Source: G963666935 sp963666935 (GTDB taxonomy: Bacteria > Bacillota > Clostridia > Christensenellales > CAG-138). Taken from it: a DNA stretch of 64,000 nt. Positions 34,301 through 42,450 of this stretch are shown here, in pieces. Below the pieces are notes generated by a model. The model was not told where the DNA came from. It did no database searches and saw only the letters and a list, made by a program, of their open reading frames with translations. How positions within the stretch are numbered: position 1 is the first letter of the stretch; each line of letters opens with the position of its first letter. A program made the translations under genes and the position numbers. The DNA lies in contig OY762936.1 in assembly GCA_963666935.1 (NCBI GenBank), positions 1,860,001-1,924,000 of the forward strand, in the 5' to 3' direction.

Positions 34301-36810
34301 AAGGTAAAGGTCAAATCGCCGTTTGCGAAGTCGGTGCGGGTGCCCAGCTCATCAAACCCATAGGCAGTGATGCCGCTCACGTTCGGCGCCTGATTGCCCG
34401 CGTTATAGACCACGGTCTGCACGCCGGGCACGTTCTCGAAGATCACCTCGTTCTTATCCGCCACCTTATAGGAGGCCACAAGTGTCTGCTGGGCGGTGTT
34501 CATATCGGAAGCAGTACCAATGATGGTGCCGGTGGCCACGGCATAATCGCTCATGCTGACAGCCGTGGAGGCTTTCGGCGTGATGGTCAGAGTCACGGAG
34601 CCGCCCACAGGAAGGGTAGTGCTGCTCCAGTTCAGGTTATAATCGGTGGACAAATCGCTGGTATCCATAGTCAGCGCGATAGATCCGGTATTGGTGACAG
34701 TCACTACCTTGCCGGTCCACGTGCCGCCGGTGCGCACGAAGAAGCTCACGGTATCCGGGGTCACGGTAAAGCTGTACACATGGTCTGTAATGAAATCCGT
34801 GTTGGTAGCGCCCGAGAAATTGTACTCGGAATACACATGATTGCCATCCGGTGTTGCGGGCCGGTAAGTCCAAACCTGATAGGGGGTGCCCGGGGTCAGG
34901 TCGGTAAAGGTCAGCACGGTTCCTCCGGCCGTAACCCAGCTGCCATCCAAAAGATCGCCCGAAGTGGCGGTTGCGAGAAGGATCTGGTAGCAACAGCCAA
35001 CTTCCGTGTTTGCAACAATGGTGGTGGATGTTTTCGTGCTCAGGGTTGGGACGGCTGGCGTCGCCTCCTGCTGCGGCTCAATGGTCAGCATGGCGGGACC
35101 ATCTGTAAAGCTGCGATAGCCGGAATCATCGTCGGTAGCAATATAAGCCGCTATTGCGTAGTAAACGCCCGCGTTTGTGGGAGACGTTGTAGGTTGCATA
35201 CAAGCAGAGTCACTGAAGTAGCGCACCTGATACTCGTCTTCAGTCAGGTCAGTGGTGACAGTAATGCTCTGTACATTGCCGTCATACGTAACAGTTTTAT
35301 CGGAAACGGAGAGGCTCGGCGGATCCTTCTCGACAAAGTTGCCGATAATCTCGATATCTTCGCTGCCCACGGTCAAGGTGGTGCTCCGCGAAGAAGCACT
35401 GGCCAAAGTTGTGCCGGTGGCTACCCAGCCGGTGAACTTATAGAGTGCGCTGCTGGGGGTAGCATAAATGGTCACCGTACCCCCTTCGCGGACTGTGCCC
35501 GCGGGGCTGCGGCTCACGCTGCCGGAACCGGAGTTTGTGATGGTGATCATCCGTTCGGCCTGCAAAGTGGTTTCCGTAGCGGGGGCGCTCACCGCGCTCT
35601 CATTGTAGCAGGTATCCGCAGGGTAATACATGTAGAAGTAATAAAGTGTGTTGGGCGTAAGGCCGGAAAAGCTATTGGAATCCTGCCATCCGGCATCTCC
35701 GCTGGTGGGAGGCGTAGAAGAGGTGGTGGCCAAAAACTTGGCGCCCGCGATCGCTTGAAGCGTTGCGGTGGTATCCAGAAAAGCCTCAATCGTGGGGGTT
35801 ACCGGCGCCCGATTGGCTTTGGTGGGGACCACGGCCGCGGAGGTCTTATCGTTGTAGTTTTCGGCGCTTACGGTGACGGTGATGCTCGCGTCGATGTCCG
35901 CTTCAACCACCACGTAAATGCTGTCCGTTTCGCCGTCAATGGCCACGCCACCCCGGTTCCACTGGTAGCTTACGCCGTCAGGCAGGTTGGTGCTGCTGAC
36001 GCTGAGAGTGCCGTCATAATATGTAGCGCCGGTGATCTCAATGCTGGGCATATCCGCCGCAGCAGGAGTAACGTTGGAGGCGGCGGTGATGGTGGTATAT
36101 CCTGTCGCGCCAACGATGACATTCAGGGGCAGGTCCAAGTCTGCAGCGGTGATTACATAGGTAGAGCCGGTCGCGCCGTCAATATTCACGCCGTCCCGGG
36201 TCCATTGGTAAGTCAGCGGCGTCGCGCCGGGAGGGGTATTGGAAGGACTCGCCGTCAGGGTTTGGCCGTATTGCGCGGTTCCTTCAATAGAAACCGAGCC
36301 GGTCATCTCGTTCATGGTAACGACAATCGAGCCGTCGTAGGAGGTGGTGGCCATGGACTCGGCATAGGGCGTGTCGTCACATAAGCTCACATCAGTAAGT
36401 GTTATGGGGTACGTACCCGCCGACGCACCCGCCTTTACCTCAAAGGTGACGGTGAACAGGTCCTCATTAGTCAGTTCTGTGCCGGATGCGGTAGTCTTAT
36501 CAGAAATGTAACGGATTATGCCATCGCTTGGCGTCGAAACAGACTGATTAAAGCTGGCGCCATCCAATGTGGCATTTTCCGCAGATGCGGTAACCACGCT
36601 GAATGCGCCGGTATCGTAGGTCAAGTCTATCTGGGCGCCGCCAAACAACTCATCCGATGTAGTAGCATAGACCGTAATGGTCACTTGTTCGCCGGGATGT
36701 GCCGCCTCGTTGCTGGCCGCCACCGTGGCGGTTCCCGCAGCGAACGCCGCGCTTGGAATTAGGGTCAGCGCCAGCGCCAGCGCCAGTACACACGACATCA
36801 GTCTCTTCAT
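31348..36810 (-). CDS. Giant membrane-anchored surface protein with N-terminal cohesin-like domain
   Basis: 1820 residues. Signal peptide 1-25. Residues 26-165 resemble a cohesin (two-sheet jelly roll, with FGGAQIDLTYD and LFTVTFEVK). Then come two Ig-like YQW repeats (170-330), a fibronectin-like part (335-415), an InlB B-repeat-like part (418-493), MBG-type strands (496-578 and 787-868), two YDG-type repeats (VYDGTTD at 884, VYDSTN at 974) and another MBG-type part (1052-1127). A DDDDD hinge is at 1620-1624. A C-terminal membrane helix (1794-1815) ends in KRKRA. No LPxTG precedes it; VPRTG at 1744-1748 is the nearest. GAGGAG precedes the ATG. Likely scaffold and adhesin. Confidence 0.87.
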   Translation of the reverse strand: MKRLMSCVLALALALTLIPSAAFAAGTATVAASNEAAHPGEQVTITVYATTSDELFGGAQIDLTYDTGAFSVVTASAENATLDGASFNQSVSTPSDGIIRYISDKTTASGTELTNEDLFTVTFEVKAGASAGTYPITLTDVSLCDDTPYAESMATTSYDGSIVVTMNEMTGSVSIEGTAQYGQTLTASPSNTPPGATPLTYQWTRDGVNIDGATGSTYVITAADLDLPLNVIVGATGYTTITAASNVTPAAADMPSIEITGATYYDGTLSVSSTNLPDGVSYQWNRGGVAIDGETDSIYVVVEADIDASITVTVSAENYNDKTSAAVVPTKANRAPVTPTIEAFLDTTATLQAIAGAKFLATTSSTPPTSGDAGWQDSNSFSGLTPNTLYYFYMYYPADTCYNESAVSAPATETTLQAERMITITNSGSGSVSRSPAGTVREGGTVTIYATPSSALYKFTGWVATGTTLASASSRSTTLTVGSEDIEIIGNFVEKDPPSLSVSDKTVTYDGNVQSITVTTDLTEDEYQVRYFSDSACMQPTTSPTNAGVYYAIAAYIATDDDSGYRSFTDGPAMLTIEPQQEATPAVPTLSTKTSTTIVANTEVGCCYQILLATATSGDLLDGSWVTAGGTVLTFTDLTPGTPYQVWTYRPATPDGNHVYSEYNFSGATNTDFITDHVYSFTVTPDTVSFFVRTGGTWTGKVVTVTNTGSIALTMDTSDLSTDYNLNWSSTTLPVGGSVTLTITPKASTAVSMSDYAVATGTIIGTASDMNTAQQTLVASYKVADKNEVIFENVPGVQTVVYNAGNQAPNVSGITAYGFDELGTRTDFANGDLTFTFVSQTNVGAQTVLVGYSDDDFEGSTSFAFAITPAPITITATPTAVTRVYDGTTDVTLTGGAFTGNLGSDTVSVVFPTSGTYGSKDAGEDKTVSYDAFTLDDNTAGNYMFASGTDTHPAITGTVEEKLVTPTMTASDKVYDSTNAATLIALVDPADIIAGDTVTVTYSGATFNSANAGPVSVASLGTSCTVEGAGSENYEVAEVATPSTLTATILPRPLLATMSDMLSEVYNGQPHTATSVTVGTVCGSDNPGIVYQYDGDTTPPTLAGTYVLSAVATNTNYSLTVATATMIIFEATLTPATYTSSIKAGNTVQHAVSVTNFGISAQALIHCASITPDTPTGDDIFASAPALNAGEDAIVFTLKAGALAGQSASCDILFTFDTGTYEDATAKLTVNVASDTVLDGSVYLEGTPTSITVGDAIPLSAGFTINATFEEAGEQSFIITASDLNYVVPTPSGGYYSTSDLGEKTVTITKNVTVGGASYTLTTSFQLQVMDELTDVDLSLPVATYERFTDTELDFTGATVTPIYLTGEASPVDLSAQNRTALFTTGVTLTDALRPGTHTLLLTADIDFNTAATNYTLGTTYTYNAVSATDLVSGITVTEPTVGGSALAVVAATATDGEATPTSGTGSGSASAVLTGIGANLAFLRVPGGEGATPGNITFRVTSPSAGEQSILDQAVANAIAAGRVVSGSNMAYFVASLTDADGNPVVMEDGSLRVTLPYPAGAGSTDTFVLVHTPLQPDGTTTATDAHIITDVVKGSITFVLSGPGTVAITWAPTQTPPDDDDDGYYVIDGGTYTPAELDFWNRVTNALYTVGTNGVVYANAGIYDKMPTSVLTAIRNTGAILSLTWAGGGMVIDRYNAPGYDVSRAYYPLSYLQAILGAISSTTISTLSKTTSSSRNAISIGVPRTGDEEEAIMNYVPTPADAGIITAVPGKANAPLTADIIGVVQNDTAGSGVLIGWLLVLLSVTAAAAYVVMKRKRA

Positions 36811-36899
36811 CTTTTCTCTCCTCTTCTGTTCACACCCGATATCTTTAGTTTAATCGTCAATTTACTGCTTCAAATAAAGCCGGCCATACGGCGTGACAG

Positions 36900-37709
36900 T
36901 TATCCCAAAGTAGGAATTATCCCTAAAAGGTAGTTCCGGATAATCAGGATGTCCTGTACTTTAACAAGGCCATCCCTATTCACATCCACCGCTTCCAGGT
37001 TCCCACCGGTAAGGGTGATGATTCCCAAAATATGGTTCCGAATAATTAAAATATCCTGCACTTTCACAATTCCGTCCCCGTTGGCATCCCCCAGCACGTA
37101 TTCCGGCCCATCAATGGCCACCCCAGCACTGGCGATGGGCGCGGCGGAGCTGTCCGTGGGTGTGCCGTTATCCATCCTGCACAGGTTGGTGATGCTGGCG
37201 TTCAAAGTCGTCAGGTCGGTGCCTGTGGCCCCGTCGTCTTTCACCTGAAAGTTGAGGTTTAAAAAGTCCGTTTCTGTGGAAAGGTCTGTGACGCCAGTAT
37301 CGTAGTTCAAATACATCAGCTTCACCACGTTCACGTCGGCACCCGTCACGAGTTCCGCCGTGTACAGCGGTGTTCCCTGAGCGATGGCCCATTCCAAGTT
37401 AGCCTCCGTGAAGAAGGTCGCGCCTGCAATCAGGTCGCTGTCGCTGGAAATCAGGGTAAGCTTGTCCGGGGCATAGGAAAGCTCCGCCAGATAACCGGCC
37501 AAAGTCAGGTCACTTATGGAGGCGGAGGTGGGGTTTATGGACACCGTAAGGTAGGCGTTACGCTCAAGCGCCCCTAGGTTGGTGGGGGTAACGATGGAGA
37601 ATGTAACAGGGTTCCCGCTGTCGCCATAGGCGGCATATCCGGAACTTATGCCAAGCACCATGCAAAGCGCAAGCCCAAGGGCAAAAAGCACCCGTACCCC
37701 TTTTCTCAT
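36900..37709 (-). CDS. Secreted protein with cohesin-like domain and C-terminal dockerin
   Basis: 269 residues from the ATG at 37709, which has GAAAGGA upstream; an in-frame extension to 37769 adds an Arg-rich stretch without a ribosome binding site. Signal peptide 1-26. Residues 34-200 look cohesin-like (alternating strands, LAELSYAPDKLTL, FLNLNFQVKD). Residues 205-267 are a dockerin with two almost identical calcium loops (DANGDG, DVNRDG), both followed by KVQDILIIRN. Having both partners on one chain suggests an adaptor that docks on one protein and receives another. First gene of the leftward set, 89 bp before the giant protein gene. Confidence 0.88.
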   Translation of the reverse strand: MRKGVRVLFALGLALCMVLGISSGYAAYGDSGNPVTFSIVTPTNLGALERNAYLTVSINPTSASISDLTLAGYLAELSYAPDKLTLISSDSDLIAGATFFTEANLEWAIAQGTPLYTAELVTGADVNVVKLMYLNYDTGVTDLSTETDFLNLNFQVKDDGATGTDLTTLNASITNLCRMDNGTPTDSSAAPIASAGVAIDGPEYVLGDANGDGIVKVQDILIIRNHILGIITLTGGNLEAVDVNRDGLVKVQDILIIRNYLLGIIPTLG

Positions 37710-37778
37710 CCGCAGTCCTTTCCCCCGGTGAAAGCGCCTGCCCCGCACGGGCATACTCCCACCTATCATAATGGTTAT

Positions 37779-37807
37779 ATTTTACACTATTTTCCTTTCT
37801 TATGCAA
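37779..37807 (-). promoter_or_regulatory. Promoter of the cohesin-dockerin genes
   Basis: On the minus strand, TTGCAT and TAAAAT with a 17-bp spacer, about 70 bp before the first gene. The remaining interval to 38020 shows a GC-rich inverted repeat near 37905-37925 (CCGCGCC with GGCGCGG) that could end the leftward permease transcript, and no gene. Confidence 0.65.
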
Positions 37808-38020
37808 CTATAAACATTCTTCCAATTTTATGAAGAAACTAAGAATTTTTCCCTTCGGCGCGCCGCCAATCCCCTTCATTTATTTGAATTTTCTGCATAA
37901 ATATACCGCGCCATCCCGGCGCGGCAGATAGCAATTCTCTTGTACGCTATGGAAAAGTTGAACGCTCTTTGTTACTTTGGTCATGGCGGGAATGTAATTT
38001 CACGCCCCCGCTTTGCTTTC

Positions 38021-39169
38021 TTACTCCCGCCGCAGGCCTTTTCTCGCCAGTCGCTCCGCCACGGTTTCCCGAAGGAGTGCATATAGTACGGCCAGCACCG
38101 GCGCGCCCAAAAGCGCGCCGACAATTCCTCCGAAAGCGCCGCCTAAAAGCACGGCCACCAGAATCAGCAGTCCCGGCATACCAATAGAGCGCCCCATCAC
38201 CCGAGGATAAATGAGGTTGTTGTCAATCATCTGCGCCACCAGCTCGAAAGCCAAAAAAAGCAGAGAGTTGGCCGGGGAGGTCGAGAGCAGGATCAACATG
38301 CACAGGAGTGTGCCCACCCATGCGCCAACAATTGGCACTAGGGCCGTGATACTCATGACGGCGGCCACGGCCGCGGCATAGGGCAGCCGCAGCAGCTTCA
38401 TACCAAGAAAAATCAAGCCCCCGAAGATGAGCGCCTCGGCAATTTGCCCGCCCACAAATCCTCGAAAGGTGCTGTTGATGATCCGGAACACGTGGAAAAT
38501 TCTTTCCGCTGTCTTTTTGGGGGAAAATGCCCGTATGGAATTGCGAAAAAATCGCGCGATTCTCTCTTTCTGAACAAGGATGTACACAGCCAATATCGCG
38601 CCCAGCAGCACGTCCACCGTCTCCCCCAGCAAGGAGGCAGTAAGGTTCACTGCGCCGTCAATCATGCCGCTCTCCTGGCCGATGCCCACAGCCCGGGCCA
38701 CCGCGACCGCAATCTCCTGCCAGTCTACAAAATCGGGAATGTTCACATAATGCTCAACGGTCTTTTCTGCGCCCTCGGCCCATGTTGCAAAGCCGGACAG
38801 ATAATCCGCAAGGTTCTCTCTGAGCACGCCTGCGGCTGTGGCAAATTCCGGCGCAACCACCAGAAAAAAAATCCCCACCGCGCAGGCCACGGTCACGCAG
38901 GTAGCCCCCACTGAAAGTCCTCTGCATAAGAGAATGCCGCGGCGGGTATGCTTTTTATTGCAGCGAAAAAAAGCGCGCTCTTCAAAAAAGCGCACCACAG
39001 GATTGAGCACGAAGGCAATCGCGAACCCCACGAATAGGGGCTCGAATAATTCCAATCCCCGGGCCAACGTCGTCGCGGCGCTTTGAAAATCCCTTAGCGC
39101 GCTGTTAAGAGCTACCGCCCCCAGCGCGCCCCAAATTAGCGCGCGAACGCATTTCCTTTCCTCGCTCAA
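38021..39169 (-). CDS. AI-2E family (PerM-like) transporter
   Basis: 382-residue integral membrane protein with about eight helices. The family pattern is clear in its C-terminal half: FVGGQIAEALIFGGLIFLG, ALVPIVGAWVG, the DNNLIYPRVMG segment and GALLGAPVLAVL. Members export or exchange small molecules or ions; autoinducer-2 export is shown for few. The start is TTG at 39169, with AAGGAAGG about eight bases upstream; the longer frame to 39313 starts without a site. It reads toward the cohesin genes. Confidence 0.88.
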   Translation of the reverse strand: MSEERKCVRALIWGALGAVALNSALRDFQSAATTLARGLELFEPLFVGFAIAFVLNPVVRFFEERAFFRCNKKHTRRGILLCRGLSVGATCVTVACAVGIFFLVVAPEFATAAGVLRENLADYLSGFATWAEGAEKTVEHYVNIPDFVDWQEIAVAVARAVGIGQESGMIDGAVNLTASLLGETVDVLLGAILAVYILVQKERIARFFRNSIRAFSPKKTAERIFHVFRIINSTFRGFVGGQIAEALIFGGLIFLGMKLLRLPYAAAVAAVMSITALVPIVGAWVGTLLCMLILLSTSPANSLLFLAFELVAQMIDNNLIYPRVMGRSIGMPGLLILVAVLLGGAFGGIVGALLGAPVLAVLYALLRETVAERLARKGLRRE

Positions 39170-39309
39170 TGGGAAGCCTTCCTTTCTGTCATACGAGCTT
39201 ATTCTGCCCGCGCGCGCGTCATTCAAACGCGACAAAATAAGGAAAGCATCGCAATAAACCTTAGAAGGTAATGCAATAAATTTATGAAAGGCAAAAGAGA
39301 GAGCGACCG

Positions 39310-39666
39310 TCAAACATCCCAGCCGCGCCTTTTATATTCCATCTGAAGTCTTCTGCTTACCACGCTGATGAACCTTCCGTTGCCCGGTGCCAGTTGCGCG
39401 TAATTTCCCATAAGCACCCGAATCGTCTCGGGATCACTCCGCTGCCACATGACGTTGATCAGTGTTCGGATTCCTCGTTCCACAGCCATCGCGCTGACAC
39501 CGCACTGGCGAGCAACCGTGGGATAGAGGATTGTCGTCACCTTATCCAGCACAGATGTGTTTTCCATTCCCATGGACAAAGCCTTCACCAGATATTTGTA
39601 CCCCGCATAGTCTGGAGACGCGCCCGAATCCATGAGCTTCGTCTCGATAAAATCCTCTCTATTCAT
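39310..39666 (-). CDS. Stand-alone Spo0A C-terminal-type DNA-binding protein
   Basis: 118 residues that match only the effector domain of the sporulation master regulator Spo0A: GYKYLVKALSMGMEN, ILYPTVARQCGVSAMAVERGIR (two pieces around the recognition helix) and INVMWQRSDPETI. No receiver domain with a phosphorylatable Asp is present upstream, so it cannot be controlled by the phosphorelay directly. The ATG at 39666 follows GGGGTG. It may bind 0A-box-like sites and compete with or replace Spo0A. The neighbours are spore protein genes on the other strand. Confidence 0.88.
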   Translation of the reverse strand: MNREDFIETKLMDSGASPDYAGYKYLVKALSMGMENTSVLDKVTTILYPTVARQCGVSAMAVERGIRTLINVMWQRSDPETIRVLMGNYAQLAPGNGRFISVVSRRLQMEYKRRGWDV

Positions 39667-39893
39667 AACGCACCCCATTATATTTCATTTTATGATTTTG
39701 CCATAATTTGACAATTTTATCAAACATTTATCCTTTTTTTTGTATATTTCGACATTTTAAGATAAAGCATATGCGCGAATCTATATATTTCCAGTCATAG
39801 AATTTGAAGCAAGGGACAAATTAAGGGTACAACAAGCCATTCAAAAAACGAAAAAACGTTTTTCGGATCGGCAGTTAAAGGAGGTGAAACCGA
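39667..39893. other. AT-rich divergent region between the Spo0A-like gene and the spore protein genes
   Basis: It should hold the promoters of both sides. A SigG-type promoter is expected for the spore protein gene; GCATA at 39767 and CATAGAAT at 39796 are suggestive pieces, but their spacing is too long to call. No gene is seen. Confidence 0.4.
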
Positions 39894-40088
39894 ATGGCAC
39901 GCAACAAGATCTTGATCCCCGAATCCAAACAGTCGCTGGATTCCTTCAAATCGGAGGTTGCAAATTCCCTGAATGTTAACCTGAAACAGGGGTACAATGG
40001 CGATCTCAAGGCGAAGGATGCAGGTTCTATTGGCGGAGAGATGGTGAAACGAATGATTTCTTACGCTGAAAATAACATGCAGAAGTAA
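39894..40088 (+). CDS. Alpha/beta-type small acid-soluble spore protein (copy 1)
   Basis: 64 residues. Coats spore DNA and is degraded at germination. The family signature is clear: the GPR protease site region FKSEVANSL, then VNLKQGYNGDL and GSIGGEMVKRMI. AAAGGAGGTGA lies before the ATG. A second gene follows after 48 bp. Confidence 0.96.
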   Translation: MARNKILIPESKQSLDSFKSEVANSLNVNLKQGYNGDLKAKDAGSIGGEMVKRMISYAENNMQK

Positions 40089-40136
40089 CAAAAAATATAG
40101 AAAAATACGGCCACGGGCCGGGAAAGGAGATATAAT

Positions 40137-40337
40137 ATGGCCAGCACCAACAAAGAAAGCAAAGCGAAGCTTCAGAACCTCAAAACTGAGGTCGCGGGTT
40201 CCCTGAATGTAAGCCTGAATCAGGGTTACAACGGAGACATCACCGCAAAGCAGGCGGGGTCTATCGGCGGCAACATGGTTAAGCGCATGATCGCTTATGC
40301 CGAGAACAACATGAACGGCGGCAACATGACGAAATAA
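40137..40337 (+). CDS. Alpha/beta-type small acid-soluble spore protein (copy 2)
   Basis: 66 residues, a tandem paralogue of the previous protein. It shares LKTEVAGSLNV (GPR cleavage region), SLNQGYNGD, the KQAGSIGGNMVKRMI block and AYAENNM, and has a short Gly/Asn tail. It has its own AAAGGAG site and is followed by a strong terminator. Confidence 0.96.
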   Translation: MASTNKESKAKLQNLKTEVAGSLNVSLNQGYNGDITAKQAGSIGGNMVKRMIAYAENNMNGGNMTK

Positions 40338-40352
40338 GCAGCCCCTGAAAAA

Positions 40353-40380
40353 GGGCGCGGAATCCGCGCCCCTTTTTTTT
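40353..40380 (+). terminator. Intrinsic terminator after the spore protein genes
   Basis: GGGCGCGGA pairs with TCCGCGCCC, followed by eight T. A second palindrome (GCCTTGCA with TGCAAGGC) at about 40389-40404 may serve the leftward recG transcript. Confidence 0.92.
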
Positions 40381-40434
40381 GCATCAAAGCCTTGCATTGC
40401 AAGGCCTTTTGCATATCAAAATTCCACGGCTTTA

Positions 40435-42450
40435 TTAGTTCACCGCAATTTCTTCTTCCAACATCCGGCGTTTTTCCTCCGCCCGCCACAGCAGTTCGGG
40501 CGCGGATACTGCGCCCGAGCGCACCAGCTCCGCCGCCGCTTGCGCCTCATCCAGTACGCCTAAGTCCATGGCTAGCTTCATGGCCGCGAAGCCGGTTAGT
40601 CCGTGTTGATGCTTACCCAAGAATTCCCCGGGGCCCCGCAAGGCCAGATCTTCTTTCGCAATGGCAAACCCATCCCGGGTAGAGCAAAGAATCTTCAGCC
40701 GCTCTGATGCGCTGCCTGAAGCCTCACCGGTAAGCAAAAAACAGTAGCTCTCCTTCTCCCCCCGGCCCACCCGGCCCCGAAGCTGGTGCAGCTGGGAAAG
40801 GCCAAACCGCTCCGCGTTTTCAATGACAATGGCAGTGGCGTTTGGCACGTCCACCCCCACCTCCACCACAGTGGTGGCCACCAGCAAATCCACGCTTCCT
40901 TCCCGAAAAGCCTCCGCGGCAGCGCGTTTCTCCTCCTCTTTCATCTGGCCGTGAAGCAGTCCAATCTTCGCCCCGCGCCGTGCGCGAAGCATCTTAAAAA
41001 CTTCCGTGGCGCTTTTAAGTTCCTCAAGGCTCTCGGAGGGTTCCACCAGAGGGCATACTACATAGGCCTGCTCTTTTTTCGCCGCTCTGTCTTCCAGAAA
41101 CCGATACAGGTCCTCCCGCTTATTCTCCGGCACCAGTTTCGTAATCACGGGCCGACGGCCCGGCGGTAGCTCATCCATTTGGGATAGGTCCAAATCTCCG
41201 TAAAACATCAGTGCCAGCGTGCGCGGGATGGGCGTGGCGCTCATCACCAGAAGATCGGGCGCCGCACCTTTGGCAGCCATGGCCGCCCGCTGCACCACTC
41301 CGAAGCGGTGCTGCTCATCCGCCACCACCAGCCCCAAATCAAAGAATTCTACACCCGCTTGGAACAATGCATGGGTGCCCACCGCAATTTTTGCCCGGCC
41401 ACAAGCCAGATCCTCCAATGCCTGTCGCCGCTGTGCGCCCCGGGTGCTTCCGGTTAGGAGGCAAAGTTCCTTCTCCCCGAAAATCGCCTTCAAAGCGTCA
41501 TAATGCTGCCGCGCCAGCAGTTCCGTGGGGGCCAGCATCGCCGCCTGAAACCCGCTGCGTGCAGCCAGATACAGGGCGTATGCCGCCACTGCGGTTTTAC
41601 CCGAGCCCACGTCCCCCATCACCAGCCGGTTCATGGCCCGCCGGCCGCAAAGGTCACGCTCAATGTCCGCCATAGCCTTTTGCTGCGCCCCGGTTGGAAC
41701 AAATGGCAGCAGCGACTCGTAAGCCGCCCGGGCGCCGCCAAGGATATACCGCCGACCTCTGGGCCGCACCTTTTGTTCCCGGAAGGAATGCATCATCAAC
41801 CGAAACAGCAGCATGTCCTCAAAGGCTAGCCGCCGCCGCGCTTTCTGTAGCGCATCCAGACTTTGTGGGAAGTGGAGATTGTATAGCGCAAACCCCAGCT
41901 CACACAATCGGTAGCGAGCGCTAAGCGCCTCCGGCATGCCGTCGCGAAGCTCGGGCATACAGGCACAAAGGGCGAGCTTCACCGTTTGGCGCATCTGGGC
42001 CTGCGGTAAGCCCTTTGACAGCGCATACACGGGCAGTATGCCCGGGAGCTCCGGGTACAAGGCAGGGTTCGTGAGTTTGATTCCCCGGCTCCGATCCACC
42101 CGGCCGCAGGCCACGAACGTTTCCCCCGCCCGCACCGTCCCTTGCCGGTAAGGTTGGTTATACCAGCAAAGCAAAATCCTGCCGCCTGCCTCATCTTCCG
42201 CCCGCAAGGTCCCCACTGAAAGCCCCCTGCGGATCCGGGCCAGCCCGGGCGCCGCGAGGGCAGTCAGCCGAACCGCCGCCTCCTGCCCGTGCGCAAGGGT
42301 AGAAACGGGTTTTGCCACCGAGTAATCCCGATAGTCCCTTGGCGCGTAAAACAGTAGGTCTTCCAACAAAAAAAGGCCCATACGTCCGAGGATTTCTCCT
42401 CGGCGCGGGCCGATTCCCTTTAAAGTTGTAAGCTGATCTTTGGGATTCAT
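40435..42450 (-). CDS. recG: ATP-dependent DNA helicase RecG
   Basis: Branch-migrates stalled forks and Holliday junctions. 671 residues, the normal size. An N-terminal wedge domain begins TLKGIGPRRGEIL, then come Walker A (GDVGSGKTAVA), the DEQHRFG box (motif II), MSATPIPRTLA (motif III) and the VEVGVDVPNA and QLRGRVGRG C-terminal motifs. Its ATG overlaps the fakA stop by four bases. The asp23-fakA-recG order is common in Firmicutes. Confidence 0.96.
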   Translation of the reverse strand: MNPKDQLTTLKGIGPRRGEILGRMGLFLLEDLLFYAPRDYRDYSVAKPVSTLAHGQEAAVRLTALAAPGLARIRRGLSVGTLRAEDEAGGRILLCWYNQPYRQGTVRAGETFVACGRVDRSRGIKLTNPALYPELPGILPVYALSKGLPQAQMRQTVKLALCACMPELRDGMPEALSARYRLCELGFALYNLHFPQSLDALQKARRRLAFEDMLLFRLMMHSFREQKVRPRGRRYILGGARAAYESLLPFVPTGAQQKAMADIERDLCGRRAMNRLVMGDVGSGKTAVAAYALYLAARSGFQAAMLAPTELLARQHYDALKAIFGEKELCLLTGSTRGAQRRQALEDLACGRAKIAVGTHALFQAGVEFFDLGLVVADEQHRFGVVQRAAMAAKGAAPDLLVMSATPIPRTLALMFYGDLDLSQMDELPPGRRPVITKLVPENKREDLYRFLEDRAAKKEQAYVVCPLVEPSESLEELKSATEVFKMLRARRGAKIGLLHGQMKEEEKRAAAEAFREGSVDLLVATTVVEVGVDVPNATAIVIENAERFGLSQLHQLRGRVGRGEKESYCFLLTGEASGSASERLKILCSTRDGFAIAKEDLALRGPGEFLGKHQHGLTGFAAMKLAMDLGVLDEAQAAAELVRSGAVSAPELLWRAEEKRRMLEEEIAVN

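Noticed and set aside
34780..36384. 534-codon open frame on the plus strand across the giant surface protein gene
   Set aside because: It is antisense to a clear multidomain coding sequence; composition is Gly/Arg/His-rich with no domain pattern. GC-rich codon bias of the real gene opens this frame.
39760..39803. SigG promoter before the first spore protein gene
   Set aside because: Candidate boxes GCATA and CATAGAAT are too far apart for the usual 17-18 bp spacing, so it was not listed as a promoter.
40388..40404. Palindrome GCCTTGCA/TGCAAGGC as a separate recG terminator
   Set aside because: Stem is good but the following minus-strand T run is short; mentioned only with the neighbouring terminator.
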